A stretch of 64,000 nt of DNA from Aphelenchoides besseyi (taxonomy: Eukaryota; Nematoda; Chromadorea; Rhabditida; Aphelenchoididae). The DNA lies in assembly GCA_024699855.1 (NCBI GenBank), contig JAMPIQ010000002.1:6324001-6388000 (forward strand). The letters run 5' to 3'. The number at the start of each line of letters is the position of its first letter. Position 1 is the first letter of the stretch. Both the position numbers and the translations under genes were made by a program. This document shows positions 23,225-36,244 of this stretch, one piece after another. A model generated the notes under the pieces. It saw nothing but the letters and a program-made list of their open reading frames with translations. It made no database searches and was not told the DNA's origin.

Positions 23225-23720
23225 CTAAACGAACCATTTCAATTTTGTTGTCTTTCGTAAATTCGGTCGGTCAATCTCAAGTAGACAATGAGTGTACGAC
23301 ACGAATGTGAATAGATCCGCAGCAGCAATTTCTGTAGACAAATAACATTGACGATCGTGGTAACGGTTGATAATGTTCTCGTCGATCCATTGGTACATAA
23401 AGTCAAAAGACGGGCTGAAACAAAACCACATTGGTTATGTTGAACATCAATTCAAATACCATGAGAGATCGTTGTGTATTGATGAGGAGCAGAATTCGGC
23501 GAGTGCAAACATTTAGTTGAAGATGTAGACCTGAAATACGATTGTAAACAAATCGATTAGAAACGAACTAACCGCTTCATTCCTGCTGTCCATCCAAAGT
23601 TCGGTCGTTCGAACACACGTTGAGGAATTGAGAAACTGGAATCGAAACGTGCAGATCGCAAAGATAACTCGACAACGTACGTGACCGAGATCAAAATTTC
23701 GGTGCTAAACGGGTGGACAG
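23225..23720 (-). CDS. Unidentified exons, possibly captured gene fragment
   Basis: Three minus-strand exons with usable splice sites. The last (23225-23416, acceptor TTTCAG) reads FDFMYQWIDENIINRYHDRQ and continues LSTEIAAADLFTFVSYTHCL before a stop. The preceding one (about 23460-23535) reads Ser/Thr-rich sequence, and the one before that gives VFERPNFGWTAGMK. The composition is that of a real protein, but I recognise no family. Position beside the decayed helicase suggests either a host gene downstream of the insertion or fragments carried by the element. Confidence 0.35.
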
Positions 23721-23938
23721 ATCGGCAATAATTGGACCTGAAAAATCACAAAGTAAATTGCATCAAATCGAGTTGCTTACCGAATATTCGATGTTGTCCA
23801 CTGCATCCCGTCGTTTACGCAAAAAAATCGCGTCCTTGCCACGCCCGAAGGCCATGGACTTTCTTTCAAACAAACTTATTTTCGTTCATGAACTCTGCGT
23901 TTTTTGCCAATGAAATGTTGTTGTTATACGAATTGTTC

Positions 23939-25521
23939 TTACAATCGTTTGAATACTTCCCGATGCACGATGTTCTTAACTAAACAGTTTGTTGGGTTTT
24001 GTTGGTCTGTTGACGGCGCAAAAACCTTTACCGGAATCCCAAGATCGAGCTCGTGACAAAGCGACGTACAATTGGCCATGTTCGAAGACTTGGTGTTCGA
24101 GGTTCAGTCCAACTCGTTCGAATGTTTGGCCTTGACTCTTGTTGATTGTCATTGCAAAGGCCAATTTCAATGGAAATTGTTTGCGGTTCAGTTGGAACAT
24201 TCCACGGTAATCGATCGTATTGTTGATTCGAGGGATGATGTGTCGTTCTTTTGCGTGATGTCCGGTTAAGATTTCGCATTCAATAGAGTGATCGTTCATG
24301 GCCACAACCAACATTCGAGTTCCATTGCATATACCGTCTTCTTGAGACAAATTCCGGATCAAATCACGATTGCGTTTTCCTTCAATTCCATTTGTGAGGC
24401 GGTAGTGAACCTTCTTCGATCATGTTCAGATACTCCAGTAGCAGCAAAGTTTGATCATCACAGTTCTCGGCATCCATGGCAGTGTCAATTGAGAGATAAG
24501 GTTTTGTTTGACCCTCTAACATATTCAAGACTTTTTCATTCGATTCGTTTACGCCAATGTGTTTCGACACCAAAATCGCCGAGTTGCCCATTTCATTGAA
24601 CTTCTTTTTTTCTATTAACACGCGGAAGATCTCTTTCTCCAAGTTTTGCTGGACTAAGCAATGGGATGGCAGCTGGATCAGTTCGTTTGCATCGTTCAAA
24701 GTTCCTTCTCCGACTTGTTTGAGAGAATCAGCGAATTGAACTTCGTTTGGTTTCGTTCGCATGTTCTTGGTCAGTTTCAACTGCTCAAAGCGCTTCGACA
24801 AACTTGACGAACAAATGGACAAATTGATCGTCTCGCTGACTGTGCCGTATTTCAAAATTGGAAGAATTTGTCGAAAGTCGCCTCCAAGGACCATGATTTT
24901 ACTTCCAAATGGTAAACTGCTTCTCATCAATTCTCTGAGTTTCCGGTCGGCGATTTCGAGTGCGTATCGTGGAGCTATCGGTGCTTCGTTCCAAATAACG
25001 ACATCGGCATTCATCAGCATTTTACCGGCACGACTTGTCGCTGTCAAGTTCGAATTTGAATCGCGATCAAGCGGCACTCCAGGTCCAAAAGTTTTGTGAC
25101 ATGTTCGTCCGTCCGATAGCAATAAAGCTGCAATTTCGGTGAATGCGCATGCCAAGAACTTCTTTTTGTTTCCGTTGATGAAATGGCACAAGGTTTTGTA
25201 GACGTACGTTTTTCCAGCTCCACCTAAACCATCTACAAAGAAACATTTCGGCTTGCCGTCATTCTGGGAGTTGAAAAGAGCTTCCAGGACTTTGTCGACA
25301 ACTATCTTTTGTTTGGCGTTCAACGTCTCGTACAGTTCTTTTGCGGCTTCCAATTCCTGGTCGTGATCGATTGTCTCCTCAATCTCGTCAATGTCCTCAA
25401 CTGCATCCATTGATGGGAAGTCTTTGATCGACTTGTTTTGACGTTGAAGAAGTGCGTCGATTCGTTTGTAGGCTCGTGCGATCGCTATGATTTTGTCTTT
25501 CAAGTGTCGGTGTGAAAGCAA
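23939..25521 (-). pseudogene. Helitron-type PIF1 helicase remnant
   Basis: A minus-strand frame of 379 codons holds a PIF1/RRM3-like helicase of the kind found in Helitron transposons. It has Walker A in FVDGLGGAGKTYVYKTL, the ADVVIWNEAPIAP Walker B region and GGDFRQILPIL. It breaks near 24385 (PPHKWN then stop). A second break, near 24364, resumes as LIRNLSQEDGICNGTRML. The third lies near 23980, after NRPTKPNKLF, where the expected end (KNIVHREVFKRL) is in another frame. The late motif AMTINKSQGQTFERVGLNLE and LYVALSRA are intact between breaks. Three one- or two-base shifts point to a dead copy. The N-terminal Rep (HUH) nuclease of a full Helitron is not present upstream. An old insertion, not a host PIF1, is the better reading. 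Confidence 0.8.
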
Positions 25522-25725
25522 ATTCTATCTTTGAAAATGCCCACCAGATCCCATTCCAAGGTTTGCAAATCCAACGAGAACAAGTAAGACTTGTCTTCTG
25601 AATTTGAGATAACGGCAAAGAACATAGTTTTTCCAAAACAAACAATCTTGGACCAGTCTGAAAACTAAACTCTAATTGTGAAACTAAGCGAAACTAACCA
25701 TGGAACTCAAGCTCTGATATTCCTA
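25522..25725 (-). pseudogene. Kelch-like repeat fragment abutting the Helitron helicase
   Basis: A minus-strand exon after a TTTTCAG acceptor reads WSKIVCFGKTMFFAVISNSE and continues YLFSLDLQTLEWDLVGIF before reaching a stop at the start of the helicase frame. The alternation of hydrophobic strands with a closing W fits one blade of a Kelch propeller. A short exon with ISELEFH lies upstream across a 40-base intron. The coding sense ends where the transposon frame begins, so this looks like a host gene cut by, or captured into, the element. The repeat assignment rests on pattern alone. Confidence 0.4.
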
Positions 25726-26417
25726 ATTCTTTCTAGTTGATTTCTAGTTTCCTAATTTTCTCGCTAGTCGTTGCAGATACTTTGATCAAATCAAGAGAAT
25801 TCATTTCAGTTTCTCCCGAGCTTCGGGTTCTTAATTCGTAAATGAAACCGCTTAAATGAGCAAAAAAGTATGTTGTCTGTGATAAGTCCACGAGTTGCTC
25901 GTTTGGGATTGATTATCGGTTCCGATTAAAATCTTCGCGTATCCTTCTTTATTCTAATCTCTTGTAGAAGCGAAAAACAAACCGTCTTTCAACTTGGGAG
26001 AAGGGGTGTTGAAGTACGCAATCAGCTTCATAATCAAATCCCCGGCTTATCCAACGCTTATTGCACAACATTTGGAATTGATAGTTCAAAATCAACGATT
26101 TCTATCGATCAAAACAACCCAATGACTTCTACTGTAGTATTTTGCACACAAATCATTTTCTTTTTCCATTTCCAATCACCTACTCTTTTTTACGACCGCT
26201 TTTCTCGTCGAATCAAACAAAAATCTTCAAATGAATTTTTGCATAAAAATCAGTCTCAGCAGTTTCATTTCGTCACTTTTTCGGTCGTTCTTTGTTGACA
26301 AACAGACGGTCTTCGATTATTTTAGTGGGAGGGATCTGCATAAACAGAAAAGGAATCGATAATTCGCTAAAGTATAAAAGCAGCTGATCAATTCTCTAGC
26401 TTCTTACTTTGGGGGCG
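25726..26417. other. Non-coding interval before the kinase gene
   Basis: AT-rich sequence with no long frame or clear repeat. It must hold the promoter of the kinase gene. A run of T/C before GGGGGCG just upstream of the kinase ATG is the only compositional oddity. Confidence 0.4.
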
Positions 26418-27919
26418 ATGACTGACGCAAAAGACGAGGAGAACTCGTGTTTATCGATCACTGACGACGTGAAGCGCGCTGATTATTACCATGGCTTGGT
26501 GAGTTCGATGAGGCGATTCAACTGATCATCAATTTTGTTTTTAGGTTCCACGAGCAGACATTGAACCGCTCTTGAAGAAGGAGGGCGACTTTCTTTTGCG
26601 GAAGACCGAGACAAACGGTCAAACAATCTTGGCACTGAGCGTCAAATGGGAAGCACAAGTGAGTTACAAACGAATTCGAAGTTCAAGTTCATTTTCAGGT
26701 CAAGCATTTCATGATCAATCAAAACGAGCGCGGACATTTCTACTTGGAGACTCACACGGTAAGTTTGCAAGTACGACTTCCGAACTGGCCGTTTACATTT
26801 TAGGAGAAGACAGTCGGCGAACTCATCGATTGGCATTTTCGCACCAAAACCCCGTGTTCTGCTGCTTCCGGAGTCAGACTCAAACGTGCCGTTGAACGAC
26901 CTCAATGGATTCTCACTCACGATTCCATCAAGATGCAAAAGAAATTGGGAGAAGGAGCATTCGGCGAAGTGAATTGAAACTAACAAACAACGCTAATCAA
27001 CTTTGTATTTCCGGTATTCACTGCAGCGTTTTCTGGCGACGGTGCAACAACGCTGGTTGCTGTCAAGACCATGCGCGAAGAGATGAGTCGTGAAGCTCGA
27101 CTAAAGTTCATGAAAGAGGCCCGATTGATGCGCAAACTTTCTCACCGAAACATCGTTAGAATCCTAGGTGTAGCAGTGAGTTGGATTTACTTTTTTCGCT
27201 TGCCAATTTTCATTTTTAGGTTCATGAGCAACCACTTATGATCGTTATGGAGCTTTGTCCTGGTGGATCGCTGCTTAATTACTTACGCAAGAACAAAGGG
27301 AAACTGACTCAAGCAACAAAGTTGCGATTCGCTTTTGAAGCATCAGCTGGATTGGCATATCTTGAACAACAGAATTTTATACATCGAGACATTGCGTCTG
27401 TTTATCGTTCTTTTGCTCAATTCGATTTTACGTTTTAGTGCACGAAACTGTTTGCTCACTGAAAAACACGAGTTGAAGATTAGCGATTTTGGGATGTCGG
27501 ACGAACGAAAGGAACTGACCGACGACAAATTGGACAAAGTTCCGGTGAAGTGGTTGGCTCCAGAAACAATGCAAAACAAAATTTACTCTAACAAAACTGA
27601 CGTCTGGAGCTTTGGAATCATGGTTATAAAAGTGTTTAAGGAGATTAACTTCATTTTTTTAGGTTTGGGAGATCTATGCCGACGGTCAAGAGCCTTATCC
27701 AGGATTGTCGAACATTCAAACACGTGCAAAGATCATCGTTCAAAACTATCGAATGGAAATGCCGAAGGTTTGTTCAGCTACTTGTTCTCGAAGCTGTTTG
27801 GGTTCTTCCAGGACACTCCAACGTCAATTGCAAAGATCGTCAACTCTTGTTGGGCAAAAGATCCGGCCGATCGTCCGAGTTTTCAGAAAATACATGAATA
27901 TATCAAAGAAAAGAAGTGA
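26418..27919 (+). CDS. FER/FES-type SH2 plus tyrosine kinase, short nematode form
   Basis: Plus strand, about eight exons, near 385 residues. It starts MTDAKDEENS. The SH2 domain has YYHGLVPRADIEPLLKKEGD followed by FLLRKTE (the FLxR phosphotyrosine pocket) and HFYLETHT. The kinase domain has the Gly loop LGEGAFGEVFSGDG, VAVKTM with the ATP lysine, HRDIAARNCLL (the intron splits between the two Ala codons), ISDFGMSD, KWLAPETM and DVWSFGIMVWEIY. All catalytic residues are present. There is no F-BAR, SH3 or N-terminal targeting region. Such SH2-kinase proteins of the FER group are greatly expanded in nematodes, some with sperm or embryonic roles. The family is clear; the orthologue is not. Confidence 0.9.
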
Positions 27920-28158
27920 ATTTCTTCGTTTTTTACAAGTTATCCATCCTTCCTCGTTCACTGAATAAAGTTTGACTATGATCTTTTTAGTTGGTCAATC
28001 AGAATGGTATGTCAATTTCTTATCGCCAACTGGAAAGTTCTTTTGACAAGAGCAGTAATTTCATGTTTATTGATAGTGAGAACATTTTAAACAATTGAGA
28101 TTTAAAGATAGTTGAGATTCGTAGAGATTTTGAAAGATAATAAATGACTAGACGGCAA

Positions 28159-28739
28159 CTATTTGTTCTTTTTCGGTTCAGTTTGCAAACCGGCTATCTG
28201 GCTTTCCATGTAGTGTTTAGCAAACAATTTGCGTGTTCGCGGCTCCTGTTCAGCTGTAGTAGATTGCCGTGGAAGAAGTTGGTTCCAAGCGATTAACGTA
28301 AATATAAAGGTGAGCGCTAAAATAGTTGAGATTCTTAATGGTATTTCTGTCAAACCTGAAAACGCCAATTGAGTTACAGTAGCCGTTGAGAATTGAAAAT
28401 GTTCGTATAAGAAGATCTCCAAAAGAATAAAGATTGTAGTGATGAAATTGTTGGCTATGTTGATTGCATGTAACGGACGATTGTGGAAATCAAATTGAAG
28501 TATTCCCTTTACAACCAACTGCTGGATTCCGTTGATGAAAAACAACATCGCGTAGGGTCGTAGTATCTTTCCTGAAATCAACATCTTTTTGTTCATTTTG
28601 ACAGTAACTTACGTGTAACCGAAGTTTGTAGGAACGCTCGTTGAAGGCTCTCGGAATCGATGTAAACTTGAATTAGAACGCCAAATTGTTGAACGAGAGT
28701 AATCGCCAACCAACCACGAAGATAGTAATCGAATGCCAT
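28159..28739 (-). CDS. ERG28-like ER membrane protein
   Basis: Two exons on the minus strand, 178 residues. It starts MAFDYYLRGWLAITLVQQFG and has four hydrophobic helices, with KILRPYAMLFFINGIQQLVV and FHNRPLHAINIANNFITTIF in the middle. It ends in a charged, probably cytosolic tail (MESQIAGLQTEPKKNK). Size, four-helix layout and the short conserved turns fit ERG28. In yeast, ERG28 is the scaffold for C4-demethylating sterol enzymes. Nematodes do not make sterols de novo, and the C. elegans ERG28 homologue is reported, as I recall it, to act in BK-channel trafficking in the ER. The next gene on the same strand is PSME4; my memory is that these two also sit side by side in C. elegans. No ER retention signal is obvious. 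Confidence 0.6.
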
Positions 28740-29074
28740 CTACGAAAAAGTAGATAATGTTTGAAGTTGATGTGAATATCGAATATGGAAGTTCACCGCT
28801 TCATAGATCAAACAAACGTATTATGCTAAAATTTATTACAAAAATAACTTCAAATATAAGAAATTCAAATAGACAACTGGATACCCTCAAGATTGGCGAA
28901 AGGAAATTTTAAAAGAAACTATTACCGAACGATAATAACGAACCCGAACATAGATACATCTCTCTGATCCAAAAACAACGTCGAAGTCAAGGCAATAACG
29001 AGTAAGGCGAAAATGCGAAAACGCAATAAAAATTGATTGTATTTCTAGGGTATGAATGAATCACAATAATGTTC

Positions 29075-32000
29075 TTAAACGTAGTAGTTGTGCGAAACCA
29101 AAAGTCCGGTCAAGACTTCGAGTTGATCCTCGTTGAACTGTTGCTTGTGATCCTGTGTCCAACTGTCCGCGTGTGTGCGTCGAAATTCACTCAAGGTCTT
29201 CTTTACCGTTCCCTGAAAATCAACAGAATTACCGGTTCCTAAACTTCTCACTCACATGAATCGGCTGTTTGTCCGAAGCGTAACGACAAAACTTCATTAA
29301 CACATCTGGAAGAAACTGCGGAACCGCGTAGGGATAAGCAAGAATTACTGAAACAATATAATAGAACCTAGAAATCACAGTTCCACAAACCGGCTGATAA
29401 TGCAAGAACACCGGCATGGCGAGTCAGTAGATCGTTTGATGCAGTCATTTCAGCCGCTACGTTCTGAAACATACAAATGACTATTTGAAACATTCGAGCG
29501 CGTTTACCAAAAGATTCGAATTCACTTCAATGTATCCGCAGTTGATGTAGCCGGACAACGTGTCTGCAGCCATTGAACGCACTTCCAATTGCGGGTCCTT
29601 TAGTAACATAAACATCAGCTGGCAGATTTGATCGACAACATGTTGGGCAATAAAAATGTTCGAGAAGATAACCACTTGACAAAATTTGAGCAATGCCACC
29701 TTTGCTTTCCACCACGAGCAATGAGTTAACGACTAAAATTCACCAAGGAAATAATGAAGACAATGCTTTTGAATTCACCTCAGCAACCGTTTGCAAAAGA
29801 TACGGGAATTGTTCTTCATTGATGAACATTATACTCATGACGTGCTGAAGCATCAAAACACAAGTGTTTCGAATCTCCTCATCTCTGTAATATAAAAGTA
29901 AGATATGAAACAATGCGTAATGCATACTTGGTTTCATTGCAACGATCGGCTAGAACGGGAATAAAGTCCAAAACGTGCGGTTCGACAGAAGTCGAATGAG
30001 AGATTGTTAGTGCCGACAAATATGTCAAGAAGATCAGTTTCTCTTTTTTGATTGCTGCTTCGCCATTGACTTCGCCGTTTGCTTCGACGGTCAGATCAGT
30101 CATCTCCGTGTCCGAATTCGATCCGCTTCCTCCCGTTCCTTCAAGTGCATTGGCGAACATCTTCGAAAGTCGTGGTTTCACGTACTCCGAAACCCGTTCA
30201 AACGAAATTGGCCGAAAACGTTCTTCGAGCCCCGGCTCAATGTAAATATGTCTGTAAGCGTACTGACATGCATCAGCAAGAACTCTAAAATTGGAAATTC
30301 CAAAACGTCTTGAGTATGTTTCTCACCCTGCGACACGCGAACGCAAAGTTTGCAGCGAATGTCCGATCATTGGTTTGCAAATTTCGAAAAGTTTGTGCCA
30401 AAATTCTAACGATCGCCATTCCCACTGACTTCCCACGCAATGAAGAAAGTACAAACGAACACTCGTATGATACGCAGATTCAGACGGCTTCTGATACAAC
30501 GCCATCAAAAGATCCAAGAACCAAGCAGTTTGACGGGGTTCAGCATCGAAACAAATTGAGACAATCGCTTGAGCCTTCAAAGCAACTTTGTAATATTACT
30601 CGTGTATCAATGACTTACCCAAAGACCCTCAATTTCATTTCGCATATTTTCAAAGTTTGTTATCAGCAAAGGTGTTAACCATGTTTGTAAGGCAAAGAAC
30701 TTGTCGTATGTCCACAGTTTTGCTCCCTTGATAATTCCGGCAACCATTTCAGCAACCAAACGTTGAGTTGCTTCCTAAAATACAAATACGCTATTGGTAT
30801 CTTTGATCATTTAACTCACCTGTTTATCAGCCATGAATTCTTCAACAAACGGGCGGAATGCATCGACAATTACCGGTCCAAAAGTTCGAGTTAAACCCTT
30901 CAAAGTACACAGTTACCAGGTTAATGAAGTTGACTTACGTAAAAGAAACTGTAAGAAGCAGCACTAAACTGTTCGGATCCTTTCTTTTCTTCAACTGCCA
31001 AAAGTTTCAAAATAAGAGCCAAATGATTGCGATCCGTCAGCAGACTAATGACCTCACGTTCGGTTGCCGAAAACTTGGCTGGACTGCGATTCAACTGTAC
31101 ACAGATTAGAGAGAATTGAGACATAAAGTACTTACGTTTTCCTGAAGAATTGGAGGCGCGTAAACTCGATATTCACGCGGCCAAGTGTAGAAGCCGATGT
31201 ATGGTTTTGTGTGAAATCTTGTGTTATTCCAACTATCGCCAGTTACTCGATCTTCAGTTTTAGACATTAAGAACTGATTGTCTTTACGAATTCCATATTT
31301 GATTGGCCATTTAGCACCGGGTCCATTTTCGCCCTAAACGTTTGATTAGTCGATTATCACTCGATTGGTTCTAAGTTTACCTTATCAATATTCAACACTT
31401 CGCGAATAGCTTTCGGTTTGTTGATTCGAAGCCAAGAGCTCATTATGTTGACCGCCGTTTTGCGAGTTCGGATTGTTTCCGAAGCCAAAAGTTTTGTGAA
31501 AATCAAAACCGCGTCTTTCGGATATTCGACGTCTCGGCGAAGTAGAAGTGAAAGCAGTGATTGAGCCAGTTCCATGTGACGCCAATGAAGTGACGAATCG
31601 TTGCAGAATTGAACTAACGTGTTACAAAGCGAGTTGTACAATTGAAAGTTTTCTTCATTTCGAGATGTTTCAAACTTTTTGGCTTCTGCATTCGTTAGAA
31701 TATTGAAACCGGAGAAGTTGGGAAGATGTCGACAGCCTTCGTATGGTTCTATCAACTTGTTAGCGCATGCAATCACTGAATCCGGAAACTACAAAGACAA
31801 ATTTAAGACCAAGAGTTGTGTTCAATCTCACCGTGAAATAGATTTCAAAAGAAGCGAACTGGCTGACCAAAAGATCATGAAGTCCATCGGTGAGTGCGAC
31901 GATCGAAGGTCGATCGGAGTAACGAGCATTGACCAAACTTGGCCAAATGTTCAACAAAACGGCCCAATCTTGTCGAAGTGAAATTGAACGTGCCTTTGAC

Positions 32001-35000
32001 ATGTACAAAATATACAACGCGCCTTTGTATTGATCGTGAGTGACTGTGTTGTCTTTCTGTATGTAGTAAAGAACATCTTGTAAAATGTATTTGTATGAAC
32101 ACGCCTAAAACACCGTTACGAAATGAAATCAACTATAATTAACATACCCATGTGTTGAAACAAGATTCGAGAACACGTTGCGCAGGAATACGAATTGTTG
32201 AGTAAGCGCAAACACTCAAATTAACCAACAGTTTCATCGCCTCAATGAGCGTGTCGTTAAGCCCAAGTGAATGTTTGAAGATGCAACGTTTGACATGTTG
32301 AAACATGAGTGAATCCTCGACCACACTTTCAATGTTTGCAACCGGACCACGAAGAGGATCGTACAATTGATTTTTGGCGGCTCGGTGACTTGACAACAAT
32401 GGTTGGAAAGTTTTGTCGTCTATTCCACGTACAAGAAGTAGAATACGCAGAATTCCAATCAACTCGGCCATCGACTTGGTATCATTTTCGCGATTGATCA
32501 ACACGTACTCCAGAAGTTTTTTGATTCGGTCGAATATGACCAAACGTAAGTTTCGACCGTCCATTGAAGTCAAAGTGCGAAAGTTTTGTGGCAGAAAGAC
32601 GGGTTCAACGTAAAGGCCGGCAGGAAGCGTGTTGAATTGTTGCACGGGTTTACCAGACATAAACGGCATTCTGAATACAAAACGAATTGGTTTAGTCGCA
32701 TAGTCAAAAACTTACAATTTTGAAGCGCCAAGCAAAGCTGAGCGTACGAACACCAAACGCTTTTGAAGATCGTTGTTTGAAAGTTTGTCCACTTCGTTCG
32801 CATTGACTAAACGGTCTAACTGGTAGAATACAACACGATTGACCATTTCCTGTGCGTAGTCGAGTTCTGCATCCGTCGGTAAACTCCATTTCAACGTCCA
32901 CTTGTCTTTGTCGATGTTTTCTGCCCAATGCTGAAAATACAAGTTGTGATGAAGGCAATGAGAGACAACTTACGCGAATAGGCAGATATTCAGCCAAATT
33001 GGTTTGTTCCCGACGATCGATACTACGACTGTGCGGAAAGAAGGCAGTCAAAGACGATATGCTGTTTTGAACGATCTTTCCCATCGCCGTGATCGCATCT
33101 TTGCATTTGAACTGAGTTCCAACGTCAATAATATGATCAATTTGTGCCCGACGACCAATAATAAATTTGCCCGGAACACCATGGACTGCTTCAGCAAACA
33201 GTGTCAAATACCAAATGACTGCCGGTTCGGTTTCGTCTTCTTGCAAAGTTTCCTCGGTTATCGCATCTTTCAAACGACCATAAACGAAATCGAAAAGCAA
33301 CGGAAATGCTTTGTCCGGATTGTTGATGATAAAGACGGGAAGTAAAGAAGCTAAAGTCGTAAGAATCGAACGAGAGTCGCAGACAGTCGTACTCAAAATG
33401 CCGTAGTAGTGATTGAGAACACGCTGCAAATTGATTTACTTCCGTCAACCGTTACATCAACTTACATCATAGATCGCGGCAGAACAGTTCTTTAACAACG
33501 CACGAATAACTCCAACGACACCACGTTCCATCACCACTTCTTCGGCATTCACTCGTCCAGTTCGTGTCAAGTTGTGTCGGCGATTGTGATTGGTTGCTGT
33601 TGCAGCGTTCTGTCCAAAGATTTCCATCATATTGAATAGTTTTCCGAGCAGTTGATCGATGATGGCGTCGAAACGCGCGGTCGCCGAACATAATTCCTTT
33701 TCTTCCTCGGTCAAATCATTGCGAAGGTAGATTGCTTCCGAACAGTCAGCAACAGGAATCAGTTGCAGCAAAATACCAGTAATCTGAAGGCTCATACTTT
33801 AGTAAACACTATGAACCAAGATCCATTACTTGAAGCGAGAGCATACTCTTGATAACGTCGTTCAAATCAATTGCCGGTAGAATGCTTTCCAAAATGTTGA
33901 TCACATGAATTCGAAATGATTTCAAATGATTGTCGCCAGAATCCGATTCGAAAAACTTCAATGGTCTTCGTTCTCCTCCTTGTTTTGTTGGATCGTCGCG
34001 AACCAACGAAACTAACGTTCCCGTAAGAATTTGCAACGATTGCTGAAGACGATGGGGTTCGCACAAAGTTTCCAACGATGGATAGACTCTGGTATTGTAA
34101 ACGTACTTTTTTATAAACAATTATACTTACAAGTCCAAAACGGCTGGAAGAACGATACCGGGAGATAAAAACGATAACGATCGCATGATCACTGGAACGT
34201 ATTCCTGTTTGACTTTGGAGAAAGCGGCGTATTCGAGACATGGCAAAACGGAGTTCACGAGTTTGTCCAACTGAGCATCAGTCAAACGATATTCAAAAGG
34301 CACCTAAGACACGTTATATGATCGAAAATATAAATTGCATACCTGAACAACATGTTTTTTCGAATGATATCGTTCACGAGAAACACGATTCAAAATATCT
34401 TGTGATAAGAGAGCAACAAAAGTGAGCAAATTTTGAGTGTGAGTTCCACTGTTCGAAGGATGAAAATAGTTTTTGAGTGTCGTGAAGAGTTTGCTCAACA
34501 ACGGCTGAGCACTAAACGATAATTGTAAAAAAATTTCAAGTCCATTTGAACATACATGTTGTTTTCACCTCCTAAATTGTATGCGATGAGCAACGGCGCT
34601 TGTTGAAACACGTTTGACGACGTCCATACACTCACACGATCCGCTCCAACTTCCAATTTGAAAGAACGAATGAGTTGTCCAAAGATGACATCTAGTTTTC
34701 CGGTCCAATCGATGTAGAACGGTGAATCACGAGCTAGTTTACCGAAGAGTTGCACGAACGTCGCTTCGCTGTTCGTTGGAGAATCCGCAAGAGCATACCA
34801 GTGCCAAAACTCGTCAAACCACAATGCAGCACCGAATTTAGCGTGCTCTTCCCGAGTCAAACAAGTTGGCAGAAAATGATAAGCAAGCGAAAGACCACGA
34901 CTGAAAATCTCATCATATGGACAAAGAAATGGTCGAATGTGATCCAAAATCTCTTGAGTGGCCTCATCAGCAAAGTAGGTACGTACGTAGTGCAAGAGAC

Positions 35001-35633
35001 GATCGAGTGTTTTCTTCAAATCTTCAGGCAACAAAAACACTCCTTCCTAAGACAACTTTCTATAATTAAGAGCAAGAACCAACTAACTTCTTCCAAATTT
35101 TTGTAGCTGATTTCGTAGTACAAATTGTACATCGGTTTCCAGTCCAAAACCAAATCCTTCCGTGTGAGCATGTTTTTACGTCTAAACTGTTGATTGAGAT
35201 TGAAACGTTAAACCACATACGACAGGAGTTGGATCAACGTGTTGCAAGCGGTGAGCACAATGCTGAAGTCTAACTTCTCGGCGACGACTATCGAATACAA
35301 CAACTCGACCAAATGGATGTGATCTTTTTTGGTGAAACGTCGTCCGTAGAAGGAAAGAAACTTCTGCAACTCCAGAGACCAATACACCAATCCAGGTCGA
35401 GAGTCCCGATGCAAAACTGCTCTGGCCAAGCCCGTTTTCACGTACGAAAAATACTCGTCCGCATTCTTTCGCAATTCGTCCGCATACTAAACAATCTGAC
35501 CAGAATTGTTGATAAAATCTCTCACCGGAAACAATCGAATTTGCCAGAGATCTTTTTGAAACGAATCCAAACCGCTCTGTTCGTTATCATCGCCGGCCAA
35601 ACTCTCACCACCACTATCGTCGTCGACGTCCAT
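29075..35633 (-). CDS. Proteasome activator PA200 (PSME4/Blm10)
   Basis: About 20 exons on the minus strand, near 1800 residues, full length for the family. The start [16 protein letters not shown] at 35633 leads into the HEAT-repeat solenoid: [40 protein letters not shown] and [17 protein letters not shown] are typical PA200 sequence. An acidic/Gly-rich insert lies near 30080-30150. The C-terminus is LLVSHNYYV, an HbYX motif (Y-Y-V) that docks on the alpha ring of the 20S proteasome and opens its gate. In the family the activator caps 20S or 26S particles in the nucleus and favours acetylated histones during repair and spermatogenesis. No lesion is visible. The ERG28-like gene lies 336 bases downstream on the same strand. 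Confidence 0.9.
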
Positions 35634-35690
35634 TGTTTCTAAATCGCGAGTGTTAGTTGAGTATTTTGGAATGCCTCTAGACACTCAGTT

Positions 35691-35846
35691 CTAGGCTCTC
35701 ATTCCATCAAACACACCGGCTAAAACGTCCTCGTCCTCAACTTCGTCGTACTCAAGATCCTCACTATCCGTCGGCTCGCCGTCCGGATCTTCGGTTTCTG
35801 AGAAATCGACTTCCTCGTAGTCCGAAAACTCGCTATCTGAGGACTC
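35691..35846 (-). CDS. Acidic C-terminal exon of an unidentified gene
   Basis: After an AACAG acceptor the minus-strand frame reads ESSDSEFSDYEEVDFSETED, then more Asp/Glu-rich sequence, and ends DVLAGVFDGMRA. Such strings are common in nuclear proteins. A short upstream frame (FPHRFKV near 35895) could be its neighbour exon in phase, but the gene start was not found. The stop lies only 58 bases before the PA200 start on the same strand, a spacing that would suit an operon. Confidence 0.35.
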   Translation of the reverse strand, partial: ESSDSEFSDYEEVDFSETEDPDGEPTDSEDLEYDEVEDEDVLAGVFDGMRA

Positions 35847-36244
35847 CTGTTAAGATAACCGACCGATCAAATCCCGAAAACAACCAAATGACCCACCACT
35901 TTGAAACGATGAGGAAATGAGTCCAATCAAAAATAAGGAACGTAACGATCAATTGAACTGTGAACTTGATCAGTAAACGTCTCTATGCGGCAGCAAGGCT
36001 TTCGAACAGAAATTTGAAGCACCGAAACGGTATTTCTATTGTGCTTCGGAATGCTATTCCTGTATTGAAGTTATTTTTTATTTCGCCGACGATGACAAAG
36101 ATTTCGGTCTTAACATTTGGCCAAAACCCAAAACAATCTTCGGGAAACTGCAGACGTGTGTTCGTTCGTTAGCTAGTGGACGCATGTGTTTGTCTGTTCA
36201 AAGCGAATTGGCGATGTAAACGAATTGGATTCGATGAGATCACA

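Noticed and set aside
24761..25099. A 112-codon plus-strand open frame
   Set aside because: It is antisense to the Helitron-type helicase and carries no recognisable domain.
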